64,000 bases of DNA from Candidatus Lindowbacteria bacterium RIFCSPLOWO2_12_FULL_62_27 (GTDB taxonomy: Bacteria; Lindowbacteria; 2-12-FULL-62-27): contig MFPR01000028.1 of the NCBI GenBank assembly GCA_001784175.1, positions 131,606-195,605 on the forward strand. The letters are read 5' to 3'. The notes below the pieces were generated by a model. That model ran no database searches. It was not told the DNA's origin and saw only the letters and a program-made list of their open reading frames with translations. The position numbers and the translations under genes were made by a program. Of this stretch, positions 31,056 to 40,370 are shown piece after piece (the stretch's first letter is position 1; the number at the start of each line of letters is the position of its first letter).

Positions 31056-32074
31056 TGCGGTTCGTGTGGGTGATGTGTCTCGGTTGCCTTCTGGTTCCGA
31101 ACGCTGGGTTCTCCGCCGAGCGCGAGGACGAATGGCTTCGGACGGAGGACGCGCTTCAAAAGGCCGGCGAGGGAACGCCGATCCGGCCGGAACAAGTGGG
31201 CGTGAACCTCGGGATGTCCTTGGCTGAACTCGCGTCGGACCGCCGCTTGCTGGACGAATCCCTGGATCAGATCGCGGACGTCGGCGCCCGGTGGGTCCGC
31301 GCGACGCTCGCATTGGATGAATCCTTGGACTCGTCGAAACATCGGTTGGACGTCACCGCAGTGGTCGATCGGTTCCGCGACAGCGGCATTTCGATCCTCC
31401 TCGCGCTGGATGCGCCGGACACACGGACGAGGTTCGTCTCGACGGCGGTGGGCCTGCTCAAAGGGAGGGTGACGCATTATGAAATCCTGAATGATCCGGC
31501 AAGCCTCGACAGCCCATCACCCGCTTACGCCCGTTTCCTTCTCGCAGCGTCCCGCGCAGCCAGATCCGCGGACTCGACATGCGTCCTTCTGGCGGCGCCT
31601 GTCGATCGCGTCACTGCTCAGGACTTGAAAAAATTTGAGGCGTTCCTCAAGGAGCTGGGGAAGGCCCGCCCGTTCGACATTTTGGCGCTCCATGTCGACC
31701 GTGCCGCGACCGGCCCCGGCGATCCGAACCGTGAAGGCCTGACGCTTGCGGAGGAGATCGACCGCGTCAGGACTCTATTGACCCGCAAGGGCTTTTCGGA
31801 CGTTCCGATCTGGCTGACCCGCGTGGGATGGCCGGCTCGGGCCGCCGAGGATTCGGACACGCCGGCGGCCTCAACATGCTCTGAGGAGGATCAGGCAAGA
31901 TTCCTGACCGAGACGTTCGCGCTTCCCCGAACGATTCCTGAATTGCAGAAAGTCTTCTGGTCGGATCTTCGGGATCCGACGCCGGCCGGCGGCGTCCGGT
32001 CTGGCTACGGCTTGTTTACCTCCGCCGGATTGCCCAGGGCGTCGTACCATGCCTGCAAGAAGTTAACGTGGTGA
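31052..32074 (+). CDS. Exported TIM-barrel glycosidase-like protein
   Basis: A 340-aa protein with signal peptide (MMRFVWVMCLGCLLVPNAGF then SA). The rest alternates beta strands and helices in TIM-barrel order: GVNLGMSLAELASDRRLLDE, VGARWVRATLALDES, ISILLALDAPDT, THYEILNDPAS and VPIWLTRVGWPARA. It resembles glycoside-hydrolase-like barrels (GH39/GH5 superfamily), but the catalytic Glu of NEP is replaced (EILNDPA), so activity is doubtful. Overlaps the upstream stop by four bases. Confidence 0.5.
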   Translation: MMRFVWVMCLGCLLVPNAGFSAEREDEWLRTEDALQKAGEGTPIRPEQVGVNLGMSLAELASDRRLLDESLDQIADVGARWVRATLALDESLDSSKHRLDVTAVVDRFRDSGISILLALDAPDTRTRFVSTAVGLLKGRVTHYEILNDPASLDSPSPAYARFLLAASRAARSADSTCVLLAAPVDRVTAQDLKKFEAFLKELGKARPFDILALHVDRAATGPGDPNREGLTLAEEIDRVRTLLTRKGFSDVPIWLTRVGWPARAAEDSDTPAASTCSEEDQARFLTETFALPRTIPELQKVFWSDLRDPTPAGGVRSGYGLFTSAGLPRASYHACKKLTW

Positions 32075-32092
32075 TGATGGATCGTGGATTTC

Positions 32093-32202
32093 CCCCTCTC
32101 CCGCCCTTGGCGGGAGAGGGTCGGGGTGAGGGTGGCCGTTCGGTCGCCATGCCGATGGACCCCCTCACCCTGACCCTCTCCCCCTTTCGGGGGAGAGGGG
32201 AA
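32093..32202. repeat. Large palindromic repeat of the CCCTCACCC/GGGAGAGGG type
   Basis: CCCTCTCCCGCC facing GGCGGGAGAGGG (32096-32120) is one hairpin; GGGGTGAGGG follows. A mirrored half with CCCCCTCACCC and CCCTCTCCCCC facing GGGGGAGAGGGG lies at 32160-32202. The same element appears inside the UDG gene (~60544-60626) and inside priA (~63484-63590). Noncoding here. Confidence 0.75.
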
Positions 32203-32258
32203 AATCGTTCCGGACTTGATGATCGTTCCACTGTTGACAAACCAATTACGAACATGTG

Positions 32259-32615
32259 ATGCGCATTCGTTCGGATGAATTCGAGGAGGAAATCGGCCGG
32301 GCGATGGATCGGATGCCCAAGTTTTTGAAAGAGGCGTCGCAGTCGGCCGGTGTCGCGGTGCTGGCGGAAGACGCGCCCGCCCAGGCGCCGGAGGATCGGT
32401 CCGGCGAGCCGCTCTTCGCGGAGTTTGTCGGCCCCACGTCGGTCGAATTCGACACCGGCGAATCGCCTTTCCCGCCTACCGTCGTCCTCTACCGGTCCAC
32501 CTTTGAGTCGGCCTGCCGGTCGAAATCAGAGCTTCGCGAAGAACTCTACCGCACCCTCGTTCACGAACTGGGACACTTCCTCGGATTCGACGAAGACGCC
32601 CTCGAGGACGTCTGA
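32259..32615 (+). CDS. Minimal zincin metallopeptidase-like protein
   Basis: A 118-aa protein ending with a zinc-protease motif LVHELGHFLGFDEDALEDV (HExxH at about residue 100). It matches the small 'zincin_1' family (PF06262-type), which carries a minimal HExxH catalytic site and no extra domains. The ATG at 32259 is used; a GTG 3 bases earlier is equivalent. TTGACA occurs 20 bases upstream, but no good -10 box follows. Confidence 0.8.
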   Translation: MRIRSDEFEEEIGRAMDRMPKFLKEASQSAGVAVLAEDAPAQAPEDRSGEPLFAEFVGPTSVEFDTGESPFPPTVVLYRSTFESACRSKSELREELYRTLVHELGHFLGFDEDALEDV

Positions 32616-32685
32616 CCGCCGTCCACCTCAAAACTCTTTTGCAAATGCCGCCCGCATTATATACCATCACCCGTAGTGATTGATC

Positions 32686-32768
32686 GCCGGTGTGGCGGAA
32701 CGGCAGACGCACCAGGTTCAGGGCCTGGCGGCCGCAAGGTCGTGGGGGTTCAAATCCCTCCACCGGCA
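32686..32768 (+). tRNA. tRNA-Leu (CAG)
   Basis: Acceptor stem GCCGGTG (32686-32692) pairs with CACCGGC (32761-32767), discriminator A at 32768, and CCA is not encoded. The anticodon stem CCAGG/CCTGG encloses the loop TTCAGGG, giving anticodon CAG. A long variable arm (GGCGGCCGCAAGGTCGT) and the TTCAAAT T-loop fit tRNA-Leu. A CATTATATACC -10-like sequence lies ~25 bases upstream. Confidence 0.95.
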
Positions 32769-32782
32769 TACATGGATGTATC

Positions 32783-32848
32783 GTCCCTGTTGCCCCAGAC
32801 TCAGGATTTTCCAGGGATGGAAAATCCCTCAACCCAAGCAACAGGGAC
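32783..32848. repeat. Nested inverted repeat downstream of tRNA-Leu
   Basis: Outer arms GTCCCTGTTGC (32783-32793) and GCAACAGGGAC (32838-32848) are perfect; inner arms GGATTTTCC (32804-32812) and GGAAAATCC (32819-32827) are also perfect. This gives a cruciform or double-stemmed hairpin. It could end the tRNA transcript, though no T tract follows. Confidence 0.7.
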
Positions 32849-32880
32849 ATGCTGGATGATATATCGAAATCGATAATGCC

Positions 32881-34281
32881 ATGAAAAATCCATTTCTCAG
32901 AATGCTCTGCTCGCTGCTGTTGGTCGCTGGCCTGTCGCTTCGTGACGCCGAAGCAACGGACACGCGCGTGATCCTGTTCATCGTCGACAGCGTCAGCGCG
33001 GACCTTCTCTACGAGATGCTCGCCGCGGGCGATCTGCCGAACATGGCGGCGGCGTTGAAAGAGCGTGGCGTTCGCGTGGACGAGGCGATCGCGCCCTTTC
33101 CCACCATCTCGTTTTCGGCGCACGCGTGCATCCTGACCGGCTGTTTCTCCGACCGCCACAACGTGCCGGCCATTCGATGGTACGACCACCGCACCGGGCA
33201 CAGCCGGTCATACGCGGGATTCGGGTCCGAGCTGATCGACCGCGACATGGATTCGGCTGTGCCGACGATTTTTGAATCCCTCGCGGACTTGCACACCGCC
33301 GCGATCGGCTCGGTCGTCCATCGCGGCGCGGACGAATATGTCCGGCCGTGGCTGCCGCCGGACGGGCTTCGCATGCGGAGTTTGCTCAAACGATTTCGCC
33401 GCGCCGACCCCCCGCGCCTCTCGGTCGTCGTCCTGACGGGCATCGACTGGCCCGCGCACCGGTATGGGCCAAAATCGGAATGGGTCCGGATCGATTTGCG
33501 CAAGCTCGACCGCCGCATGGGGGAGATGTTCGAACTCCTGCGGCGGCGGGGACTCGACCGAAGCACTTACGTTTTTTTTACGGCCGACCACGGCCACGCG
33601 CCGCGCGCCGGATATGTCGATCTCTACGCCCTCCTCACGCGGCTCGGGTTTGACCCTCTCGACAAATTCCTCTATACCGGCCGGACCGACGGATTCACGT
33701 CGTACGACGCCATTCTCTGGATGGCGGGTGTCGGCTACTCGTTTCTCTATCTTCCCCATCGCACGGACACGGCGATCGACTGGCGGACCCGGCCCGGCGT
33801 TGAGATGCTTCGTTCGTATCCGGTGGGCGGCCGGCGGGTCGATCTGATCGGCGCTCTGACCGCCCGGACCGAAATTGCCTTTGTTGTTGTGCGCGATCCT
33901 CGCACAGGCAGGGTGCAGGCGTTTGACGCAAATGGCGCGATCGATCCCGCCAACGACCTCGCCGACTATCCGGACGCCGCTGTCCAGTTGCCGCGGCTGA
34001 TGGCGGGCGCGCGCGCTCCGGACATTCTCGTCGTGACCCGCGATGGATACGAAACCGCATGGAGCTGGCATCGCGGCCGGCATGGCGGCTACAGCCGCGA
34101 AGAAATCGTGGTCCCGCTCATCGTCTGGGGTCCCGGTGTAACCCCCGGCCGCATTGCCCGCGCGCGCACGATCGACATCGCGCCGACGATCCTCCGTTTG
34201 TTCGGACGATCCATCCCGCCGGGCATGGATGGCGTCCCGCTCGATCTTCAGATCGCCCCCCACCATGGTCGAGCGCCCTGA
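32881..34281 (+). CDS. Alkaline-phosphatase-superfamily phosphodiesterase
   Basis: A 466-aa protein with a signal peptide and the nucleotide pyrophosphatase/phosphodiesterase layout: VILFIVDSVSADLLYEMLAA, IAPFPTISFSAHACILTG (nucleophilic Thr in PFPT), VLTGIDWPAHRYGP, VFFTADHGHAP (metal-binding Asp, His) and WHRGRHGGYSREEIVVPLIV. It should hydrolyse phosphodiesters or phosphomonoesters in the periplasm. The substrate is not evident. The next gene starts within its last 17 bases. Confidence 0.85.
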   Translation: MKNPFLRMLCSLLLVAGLSLRDAEATDTRVILFIVDSVSADLLYEMLAAGDLPNMAAALKERGVRVDEAIAPFPTISFSAHACILTGCFSDRHNVPAIRWYDHRTGHSRSYAGFGSELIDRDMDSAVPTIFESLADLHTAAIGSVVHRGADEYVRPWLPPDGLRMRSLLKRFRRADPPRLSVVVLTGIDWPAHRYGPKSEWVRIDLRKLDRRMGEMFELLRRRGLDRSTYVFFTADHGHAPRAGYVDLYALLTRLGFDPLDKFLYTGRTDGFTSYDAILWMAGVGYSFLYLPHRTDTAIDWRTRPGVEMLRSYPVGGRRVDLIGALTARTEIAFVVVRDPRTGRVQAFDANGAIDPANDLADYPDAAVQLPRLMAGARAPDILVVTRDGYETAWSWHRGRHGGYSREEIVVPLIVWGPGVTPGRIARARTIDIAPTILRLFGRSIPPGMDGVPLDLQIAPHHGRAP

Positions 34282-34540
34282 TCTCGACGCCGAAACGCGC
34301 ACGGCCCTCATCCGCAAGGGCAACGAGTACATGAACCGCGGGGAACTCGACTTGGCCGAGCGCATCTTCCTGACGGCCGGCTACAGCGACGGCATCCGCA
34401 GGTTGGCGGATTATCACTTCCGAAAAAAGAAAAACGTCCGAAAGGCCCTCGAACTCTACCGCGCCATCGGCGGCAAGGAGGAGGAGGCCCTCTACGAACT
34501 CATCGCGATGGGCATCAAGCGGCTGCTCGCAGAAAACTGA
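34265..34540 (+). CDS. Small TPR-like protein
   Basis: A 91-aa helical protein: GNEYMNRGELDLAERIFLTA, GYSDGIRRLADYHFRKKKNV and RKALELYRAIGGKEEEALYE, two TPR-like hairpins. Overlaps the phosphodiesterase gene by 17 bases and ends 2 bases before the convergent kinase-like gene. Function unknown. Confidence 0.6.
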   Translation: MVERPDLDAETRTALIRKGNEYMNRGELDLAERIFLTAGYSDGIRRLADYHFRKKKNVRKALELYRAIGGKEEEALYELIAMGIKRLLAEN

Positions 34541-34542
34541 GA

Positions 34543-35625
34543 CTAACCCCACACTTCCCCGACGACCTTCTCCATCTCCTCCCTCTGCCCCGCCATCGAC
34601 TCGTAGAGGAACAGGCATCCCTTCGCTCGCGCAAGATTGTGCGCCGGCCGGGACGCGAATCGCGCCGCGTCCCAGCCGAAGTAGCGGTCTTCCAGCGCGT
34701 CTCTCAAAAAACGCGACGCCAGCTCCAGCGTGATCAGCCGGCACGACGGCGCGATCAGCGGCCGTTCGGCGCCGCTAAGCGGTGCGTCCGACTGACGGTA
34801 CCCCTCGCAAAACGCGCGGAACCGGTCGGCCAGAAACGGCGTCGCTTGATCCTCCGGCCCCTCACGGCACCACGATCGGACGGCGTCGCCGATGTCGACC
34901 AGGACCGTGTGCCGCGCGCACGAGTCAAGATCGATCAGCCCGACGGCCCGGCCGGTCGCGGGATCAAAGAGCACGTTGCTGATTTTCGGATCCCCGTGCA
35001 CTACCCGGCTCGCCCAAGGGGTCGGCAGAAAATGCCGCGGTAGATCGGTCGAGACCTTCTCCGCAAGCGGACCGACCTCGCCCATCATCGGATGATTGCG
35101 AAACTGCCGCAGCGCGGATTGCAAGAACTCCAAATGTTTCGGCGAATCATGAAGTGGCCGGCCCGCTTGGAACTCGTACCGGAAATCCGCCATCGCGGTG
35201 TGGAAACTTCCCAGCATGAGCGCGGCCTCCTTGACCATCCGGGTGTTCTTCACACAGTCGTATGATTCGCCTTTCAAAAACGTTGTCAGCCGGTATCGGT
35301 CGCCCCGAACGTCCGCCGAAGGGTTTCCTTCGCCCGTCAGAATCAGCCGGGGCGCCGGAAAGGATTGGTCCGCCAGATGGGCGGTGACGGCCTGATAATC
35401 ACGCAGATTTGAATCGGAAGAAAGATCCGGATGCAGGCGCTGCACGATATACATGCCCGTGGCGCTTTCCACCCGATACGTGCCATGAATCAGGCCCATC
35501 GGGATATGTTCGACCCCGACCCTGTCCCCGATCGGATAGTGCGTCAGCGCCTGCTCGACTTGTTTCGCCCGCTCTGCATCATCCCGATCCTGCATCCTCT
35601 GAAGCGTAGGAGCGTCCGGCCGCAT
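34543..35625 (-). CDS. Phosphotransferase (APH/choline-kinase family)
   Basis: A 360-aa protein with the aminoglycoside-phosphotransferase fold: IHGTYRVESATGMYIVQRLH (N-lobe), SRVVHGDPKISNVLFDPATG (catalytic HGDPKxxN) and AVGLIDLDSCARHTVLVDIG (IDLDS metal loop). Its layout resembles sugar kinases of the N-acetylhexosamine kinase (NahK) group, but the substrate cannot be read from sequence. Start ATG at 35625; a TTG two codons upstream is possible. Divergent from the 994-aa TPR gene. Confidence 0.8.
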   Translation of the reverse strand: MRPDAPTLQRMQDRDDAERAKQVEQALTHYPIGDRVGVEHIPMGLIHGTYRVESATGMYIVQRLHPDLSSDSNLRDYQAVTAHLADQSFPAPRLILTGEGNPSADVRGDRYRLTTFLKGESYDCVKNTRMVKEAALMLGSFHTAMADFRYEFQAGRPLHDSPKHLEFLQSALRQFRNHPMMGEVGPLAEKVSTDLPRHFLPTPWASRVVHGDPKISNVLFDPATGRAVGLIDLDSCARHTVLVDIGDAVRSWCREGPEDQATPFLADRFRAFCEGYRQSDAPLSGAERPLIAPSCRLITLELASRFLRDALEDRYFGWDAARFASRPAHNLARAKGCLFLYESMAGQREEMEKVVGEVWG

Positions 35626-35680
35626 CGTCAAGCGCTCAATTTTTATGTGCGTCTGAAAACATTTGTGGTACGCTAAGGCG

Positions 35681-38665
35681 ATGGCTCAGCATCCGGGGTG
35701 GGGGCGCTGCCCTGTCGCAGTTGCAGGACTCATATTGGGGGCTCTCTTGTTCAGAAGCGGGCCGGCCGCCGCCGAACCGATCGGCGCGATGTCCCGGTAT
35801 CAGATGGGACTCGAGGCCGAGCGGGGCGGCAATCTCGATGCGGCGCTGCAGCTCTATCAGGAGGCCGTGCAGATCGGCGGGGATGAGCGGGCCACCGTCG
35901 ACGCGCTGACGCGCATCGCGCACATCCAGATGCTGCGGCGCGCCGACGCCGACGCCGAAAAGGCCATCCTCGGCGCGCTCGAACGCGACCCCCAGCATTC
36001 GGAAGCCCGCCTCGCGCAGGCCCGCCTCTGGCTCCTTCAGGACAAACCGCGACTGGCCATTCGGAATTTCGAAGACCTCTCCAAACGGGAACCGGTCGCG
36101 CTTCCCTCCCTCCTCGGCCTGATCGAAGCTGCCCTCGTACGCAACGATGAAAAACTCTTCAAACTGTCCCGGACCCGCCTCGTGGCATGGATCGGTCAGC
36201 GGTCGGAATTCCGCCAGAAGGCGGCGATCCAGGCGCGCGGCGATGCTGAATTCTTCGCGGCGGCCGACAAACCCGATCTCGCCCTCCAACTGGCCGAACT
36301 CTCATTCTCAATCGATCCATCCGGGTCCTCGAAACAGTTTCTCGCACAGACCCTTTACCAGGCCAACCAGCTCGACGATGCGGCGCAGATGTATCAGGAA
36401 CTCCTCCCGGATCCGGAATTGCGGGAGTGGGCGCAGATCATGCTCAAGCAGATCGAAGTCCAGCGCGGGGAACTGCAGCTCGGAACCAAACGGGCCAGAC
36501 TCCGCGAACTTCAGGCGCGCGCCCGGGAGGCGGAAATCGAAGGCCGGCTTCCGGACGCGATTTCCATCCATGAGGAAATCATCTCGTTCGGCAAGGGGGT
36601 CTTTGATGTGGAAGTCCGGGATGCGGAGGCCAGGCTGGGGTCATTGCAAAAACGGCATGTCGAAAAAACCGCAACGGACGCGCGCGTTCAGGCGTCGGAA
36701 CTCATGCGAACTGCCCGGCACCGCGAGGCCGCGGAGATTCTGAAACGCGCGAGGTCCGTCGTCGGGACCGACCTGGTCCTCGACGGCATGCGGGCCGACG
36801 CGCTCCTCAAGTCTTCCGATGAGTTGCGCGCGGCGGAGAAGGAATCGGCGTTGCGGGAAATTCTCGAGATCGAGGCCGGACTGGAAGCGGCGGCGTCGGC
36901 GCTGCGGTCCGACGTCCTCGCACAGACCCATGCACAACTGGCGCGCATCCTGGAATCGAAACGTCTGTGGGCCGAAGCCGCGGAGCATTATCGCAAAGCC
37001 CTGGAGATGTCCCCGGGCCTTCCCGGCGTCTCCCGCCGCCTGATGACGGCGCGCCTGCGGGCCAACCTGCCGCGTCTCTTGATGATCGGCGCCGTTCTCG
37101 CCGTCGCCGCCGGCATCCTCTATTTCCGCCGGCCCAAATTCTATCACAGCGCCCTGGCGTACCTCCGGTATCAAATCGCCGTCCGCCAAAACAACCGCGA
37201 GGGTGAATATCACGCCCTGACGGCGCTCGCAGCCCTTCGCCCGCACCGCATCGACTGGCGCCGGCGGCTCGCCGCGCTGGCGCTGGAAAAAGGCGACCAG
37301 GAGGTCTGCCTCTATCTGCACGAACAGCTTCGGAGAGAGCGGAGTCTGGACCTGAAGGGAATGTTGAACCTGTATGACATCTATGAGCAGCGGCGGGAGG
37401 CCGGCAAATTGTATGATCTCATCCTCGAAATGATCAAGGAATCTCCCGCCGAGCCTGTCCGGTCCAGAATTCTCGAAACCAAATTCCGCCTCGAGATGGA
37501 GTCGCAAAAATCCAACGACGCGTTCCTGACCGGCCGCGACTTGATGGCGGCGAAACCCTCCGCATGGGTGGCCGAACAGATGGTGAAATTGATTCGGACA
37601 CGGTCCGCCGAGCCGGATCTTCGCATGTTGCTTTCGACCTACCGCGTCTGGCTGCGCCTCCAGCCTGCGGCCGCCGACCGGATCATCGGCCAGGCGGAGG
37701 AGATTCTGCGGAAGGCCGCATCCGACCCGCCGGCTGCACCGGCAGAACCGGCCCGGCAGGATGTCCAGCCGCTCACGCAGTTTGTCCTCGACGCGCTGCA
37801 GAAAAGCGGGGATTTGAAACGCGCGGCGGATCTGCTCGAGTTCGTCCGTTTGTCGGAGAAGGACCCGGTGACGACGTTGCGCACGCTCCTCAAACTCTAC
37901 TCGGCCCTCGGCGATCCGGAGGCGGTCTTTCGGACGACCGGCCTTATGCATGAGGCGTCCCCGTCCAATTTCGATTTCGGGATGAATTACGCGCAGCTCC
38001 TCGAGAAACGCGGCGACCAGGCGCGCGTCGAATCCGTCCTCCTGACCCTCCTGCCGCACCATCCCAACAGTGTCGAGCTGGTCCGTGCATTGACGGACCG
38101 CGCCCGGGCCCTCTACGAATCCGACCGGCCCGAAGATCCGGAGCGGGCCATCGAGCTTCTCCGCGGCATTCTCGGCCGGACGTTTCTCGACAACAAGGAA
38201 ATCCGGCTGCTGCTCGCACGCTGCCTCTTGAAAAACGATCGCGCGGATGAGGCCATCGCGATCCTCCAGGCGGTCGAAGGCGGCGGATACCCGCGCCTCC
38301 GGGCCCAGGCGGTCGCGGCGGAGGCGTTTCTTCGTAAAAATCAGCCGGGGCTCGCCGTCGATATCCTGTCCAAAGTCAATTTCCAGGATCCGCAGATCAC
38401 GGAGGATCTCTTCAAGGAAATGCGATACCTCCAGTCGTTGGCCCTCGAGGCCGAAAACCGTCTCGAAGAGGCTGCGGCCATTCTCGACGAACTCATCCTT
38501 CGCGACATCACGTTCAGGGACGTGAAGGCCAGACACGAGCGGCTCGCGCCGGTCCGCCGGCCTCAGCCAAAGGAAGAGTGCCCGGCCTGTGGTAAATCCA
38601 GCCCCGCGGGGTCGCGCTTCTGCACCTCGTGCGGCGCGCCCCTCGGCGTGGACTCCACCGGTTGA
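35681..38665 (+). CDS. Large TPR protein with central membrane span and C-terminal zinc ribbon
   Basis: A 994-aa protein. Signal-like N-terminus (AVAGLILGALLFRSGPAAAE), TPR array (~40-450), a membrane helix at ~466-487 (LLMIGAVLAVAAGILYFRR), a second TPR array (~500-960) and a terminal zinc ribbon (ECPACGKSSPAG then SRFCTSCGAPL, four Cys). If the N-terminus is cleaved, the first array is periplasmic and the second plus zinc ribbon cytoplasmic. An extended -10 (TGGTACGCT, 35666-35674) ends 6 bases before the ATG. It precedes the lptE-like gene, suggesting an envelope role. Confidence 0.75.
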   Translation: MAQHPGWGRCPVAVAGLILGALLFRSGPAAAEPIGAMSRYQMGLEAERGGNLDAALQLYQEAVQIGGDERATVDALTRIAHIQMLRRADADAEKAILGALERDPQHSEARLAQARLWLLQDKPRLAIRNFEDLSKREPVALPSLLGLIEAALVRNDEKLFKLSRTRLVAWIGQRSEFRQKAAIQARGDAEFFAAADKPDLALQLAELSFSIDPSGSSKQFLAQTLYQANQLDDAAQMYQELLPDPELREWAQIMLKQIEVQRGELQLGTKRARLRELQARAREAEIEGRLPDAISIHEEIISFGKGVFDVEVRDAEARLGSLQKRHVEKTATDARVQASELMRTARHREAAEILKRARSVVGTDLVLDGMRADALLKSSDELRAAEKESALREILEIEAGLEAAASALRSDVLAQTHAQLARILESKRLWAEAAEHYRKALEMSPGLPGVSRRLMTARLRANLPRLLMIGAVLAVAAGILYFRRPKFYHSALAYLRYQIAVRQNNREGEYHALTALAALRPHRIDWRRRLAALALEKGDQEVCLYLHEQLRRERSLDLKGMLNLYDIYEQRREAGKLYDLILEMIKESPAEPVRSRILETKFRLEMESQKSNDAFLTGRDLMAAKPSAWVAEQMVKLIRTRSAEPDLRMLLSTYRVWLRLQPAAADRIIGQAEEILRKAASDPPAAPAEPARQDVQPLTQFVLDALQKSGDLKRAADLLEFVRLSEKDPVTTLRTLLKLYSALGDPEAVFRTTGLMHEASPSNFDFGMNYAQLLEKRGDQARVESVLLTLLPHHPNSVELVRALTDRARALYESDRPEDPERAIELLRGILGRTFLDNKEIRLLLARCLLKNDRADEAIAILQAVEGGGYPRLRAQAVAAEAFLRKNQPGLAVDILSKVNFQDPQITEDLFKEMRYLQSLALEAENRLEEAAAILDELILRDITFRDVKARHERLAPVRRPQPKEECPACGKSSPAGSRFCTSCGAPLGVDSTG

Positions 38666-38690
38666 CTGTGAACGCTCCCGCGCTTACACT
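38662..38690 (+). promoter_or_regulatory. Promoter of lptE-holA
   Basis: TTGACT (38662-38667), 17 bases, TACACT (38685-38690). The -35 box contains the stop codon of the upstream TPR gene. The transcript would carry a ~27-base leader with an AGAGG ribosome site. Confidence 0.6.
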
Positions 38691-38723
38691 CGGCCGGTGT
38701 CTATCTCGGAAGAGGTGTGGACC

Positions 38724-39239
38724 ATGAGCATTCCTGTTCGGCGTTTCGCCGCGGCCGCCGCCTGCCTCCTGATCGGCTGCACCCCGGAGTCCAGAAACTT
38801 GACGGTCCCCGAAGGACTGCGGCAGATTCACGTGCGAACATTTGAAAACAACACCTACGAACTGGGCATCGAAGATCTGGTCACGCATAAAACAGTGGAA
38901 GCGCTCCTCAAGGACGCCCAGGTGGCGGTGGTCGAGGAGGCCCATGCCAACGCCGTTCTGCGCGGGAAAGTCCAAAAGTACATCCGGGAACCGATCGCAT
39001 TTGACCAGAACAACGTCGCAACGCTCTACCGCGTGTATCTGGTCGTCCAGGCGGAACTCTACGACCAGAAAACCCAACAGAGTTTCTGGGTCGAGCCGCT
39101 CATCGATCATCAGACAACCTATTCCCCCATCTCCCCGCCGATCGAGACCGAGGCGATGGCCAAGGAACGGCTGGCAGGACTCGTGGCCACAGATCTTTTG
39201 ACCCGGGTCACCCAGGGCTGGATCAATCTGAAAAAATAA
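38724..39239 (+). CDS. lptE: LptE-like LPS assembly lipoprotein
   Basis: A 171-aa lipoprotein: RRFAAAAACLLIGC with Cys at ~19 as the lipobox, then IHVRTFENNTYELGIEDLVT, VEALLKDAQVAVVEEAHANA, LRGKVQKYIREPIAFDQNNV and RVYLVVQAELYDQ, the LptE/RlpB pattern. LptE plugs and assembles the LptD translocon. Genetic context is the classic lptE-holA-rpsT order, with an lptD-like gene nearby. Start at 38724 has GGAAGAGGTG upstream. Confidence 0.85.
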   Translation: MSIPVRRFAAAAACLLIGCTPESRNLTVPEGLRQIHVRTFENNTYELGIEDLVTHKTVEALLKDAQVAVVEEAHANAVLRGKVQKYIREPIAFDQNNVATLYRVYLVVQAELYDQKTQQSFWVEPLIDHQTTYSPISPPIETEAMAKERLAGLVATDLLTRVTQGWINLKK

Positions 39240-39260
39240 TCCCGACGCCCCGCGGATCGC

Positions 39261-40370
39261 ATGGCTCCCTCAGCAAAAACCCCCATTCCCGTCGTCGCCG
39301 TCCGGCCGGACAAGGCCGTTCAGATGGTCACGTCCGGCGGCCGCCAGCCCCGTTCGTGGCCGGCCTGGATCATGATCCGATGGGAGGAATCATTTCTCTT
39401 TAAACGGCTACTCGATCAGCTCTGGGCCGGCCTCGGCAATCTGGATCAGGGCGCCGAACGCGTGGTGCTCCATGTCAAGGATTCCGCGTCGGCGCAGGCG
39501 TTCTTCCGCGAAATATCGTCCTCGTCCCTGCTCGCCGAAACACGTCTCGTCATCGCACACGTGTCACGGCCCATCAGGCGCTTCATCGATCTGGACGTGT
39601 TCGGTAGAGAACTCCTGACGGCCTCCGAACGGACATTGCCCGTTCTCGCCGTCGAGGGAATGGCGAAACTCGATGAGGAAAGTGCGCGCCTCGCCCTCGC
39701 GTCCGCCGGATGCGGCCGGAAGGGAATGGAGATCGCGGTGTGGCGCCCCTATGATCGGGACCGGGCGCTCGACATCGCCCGGGAAATTATCGGCGTGTGC
39801 GGCGTGCGGGCCGATGACCTGACCCTGAATTTCTGGCTGGACCGGCTCGGCTCCAATCTGGATCGCCTTCAGTCGGAGGCCCGGCGGATGAAGATTCTGT
39901 TGCAGAACGATGAAGTGACTCAGGAGCGTCTGGAGGAGGTTTTCGAGGTCCCGCACGTCCATGACGAAACCGTCTGGGACATCCTGCGTCATGTCCTGGA
40001 CGGCGACGGCTCGAAGGCGGCGGCGCACCTCAAGGCGTTCCTGCAATCGACCGACGCGTTCCTGGCCGCCTCGGAGCTGACAAGAATCCTTCTCTGCCTG
40101 CAGGCGCTGTCCTTGGCGGCGCGGGAGGGCGCCTCGGCGACGCCGGCTGAAACATTCCTGCGATTCGAAATGAAAGGAAAACGTCGTCAGGATAAACTGC
40201 TCGGATTGGCGTCCCGCTTCGACGGCTCGTCCCTTCCGATCCACGACCTCGCGTCGCGGCTTCTCGCGCTCGATCTTGCCGTCAAGCAATCAAAAACGGC
40301 CGGCGCGCGTCAGGAAGTCGTGGTGCGGACGTTTCTGGCGCTATGCCGCGAGCCGCAGCCGGCGGCTTAG
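39261..40370 (+). CDS. holA: DNA polymerase III subunit delta
   Basis: A 369-aa protein with the HolA layout: an N-terminal AAA-like domain (RPAWIMIRWEESFLF-type opening, ERVVLHVKD), a middle helical domain (GVRADDLTLNFWLDRLGSNL, RLQSEARRMKILLQNDEVTQ) and a C-terminal collar domain (VWDILRHVLDGDGSKAAAHL, LLALDLAVKQSKTAGARQEV). Delta opens the beta clamp. Context between lptE and rpsT supports the call. Ends inside the convergent rpsT by 30 bases. Confidence 0.85.
   Translation: MAPSAKTPIPVVAVRPDKAVQMVTSGGRQPRSWPAWIMIRWEESFLFKRLLDQLWAGLGNLDQGAERVVLHVKDSASAQAFFREISSSSLLAETRLVIAHVSRPIRRFIDLDVFGRELLTASERTLPVLAVEGMAKLDEESARLALASAGCGRKGMEIAVWRPYDRDRALDIAREIIGVCGVRADDLTLNFWLDRLGSNLDRLQSEARRMKILLQNDEVTQERLEEVFEVPHVHDETVWDILRHVLDGDGSKAAAHLKAFLQSTDAFLAASELTRILLCLQALSLAAREGASATPAETFLRFEMKGKRRQDKLLGLASRFDGSSLPIHDLASRLLALDLAVKQSKTAGARQEVVVRTFLALCREPQPAA

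Noticed and set aside
31052-32074. Active glycoside hydrolase
   Set aside because: The barrel pattern is visible but the catalytic Asn-Glu pair is not intact, so only a glycosidase-like fold is claimed.
32093-32202. CRISPR array
   Set aside because: Only two imperfect palindromic halves, no regular spacers, and no cas genes. It is a dispersed palindromic repeat.
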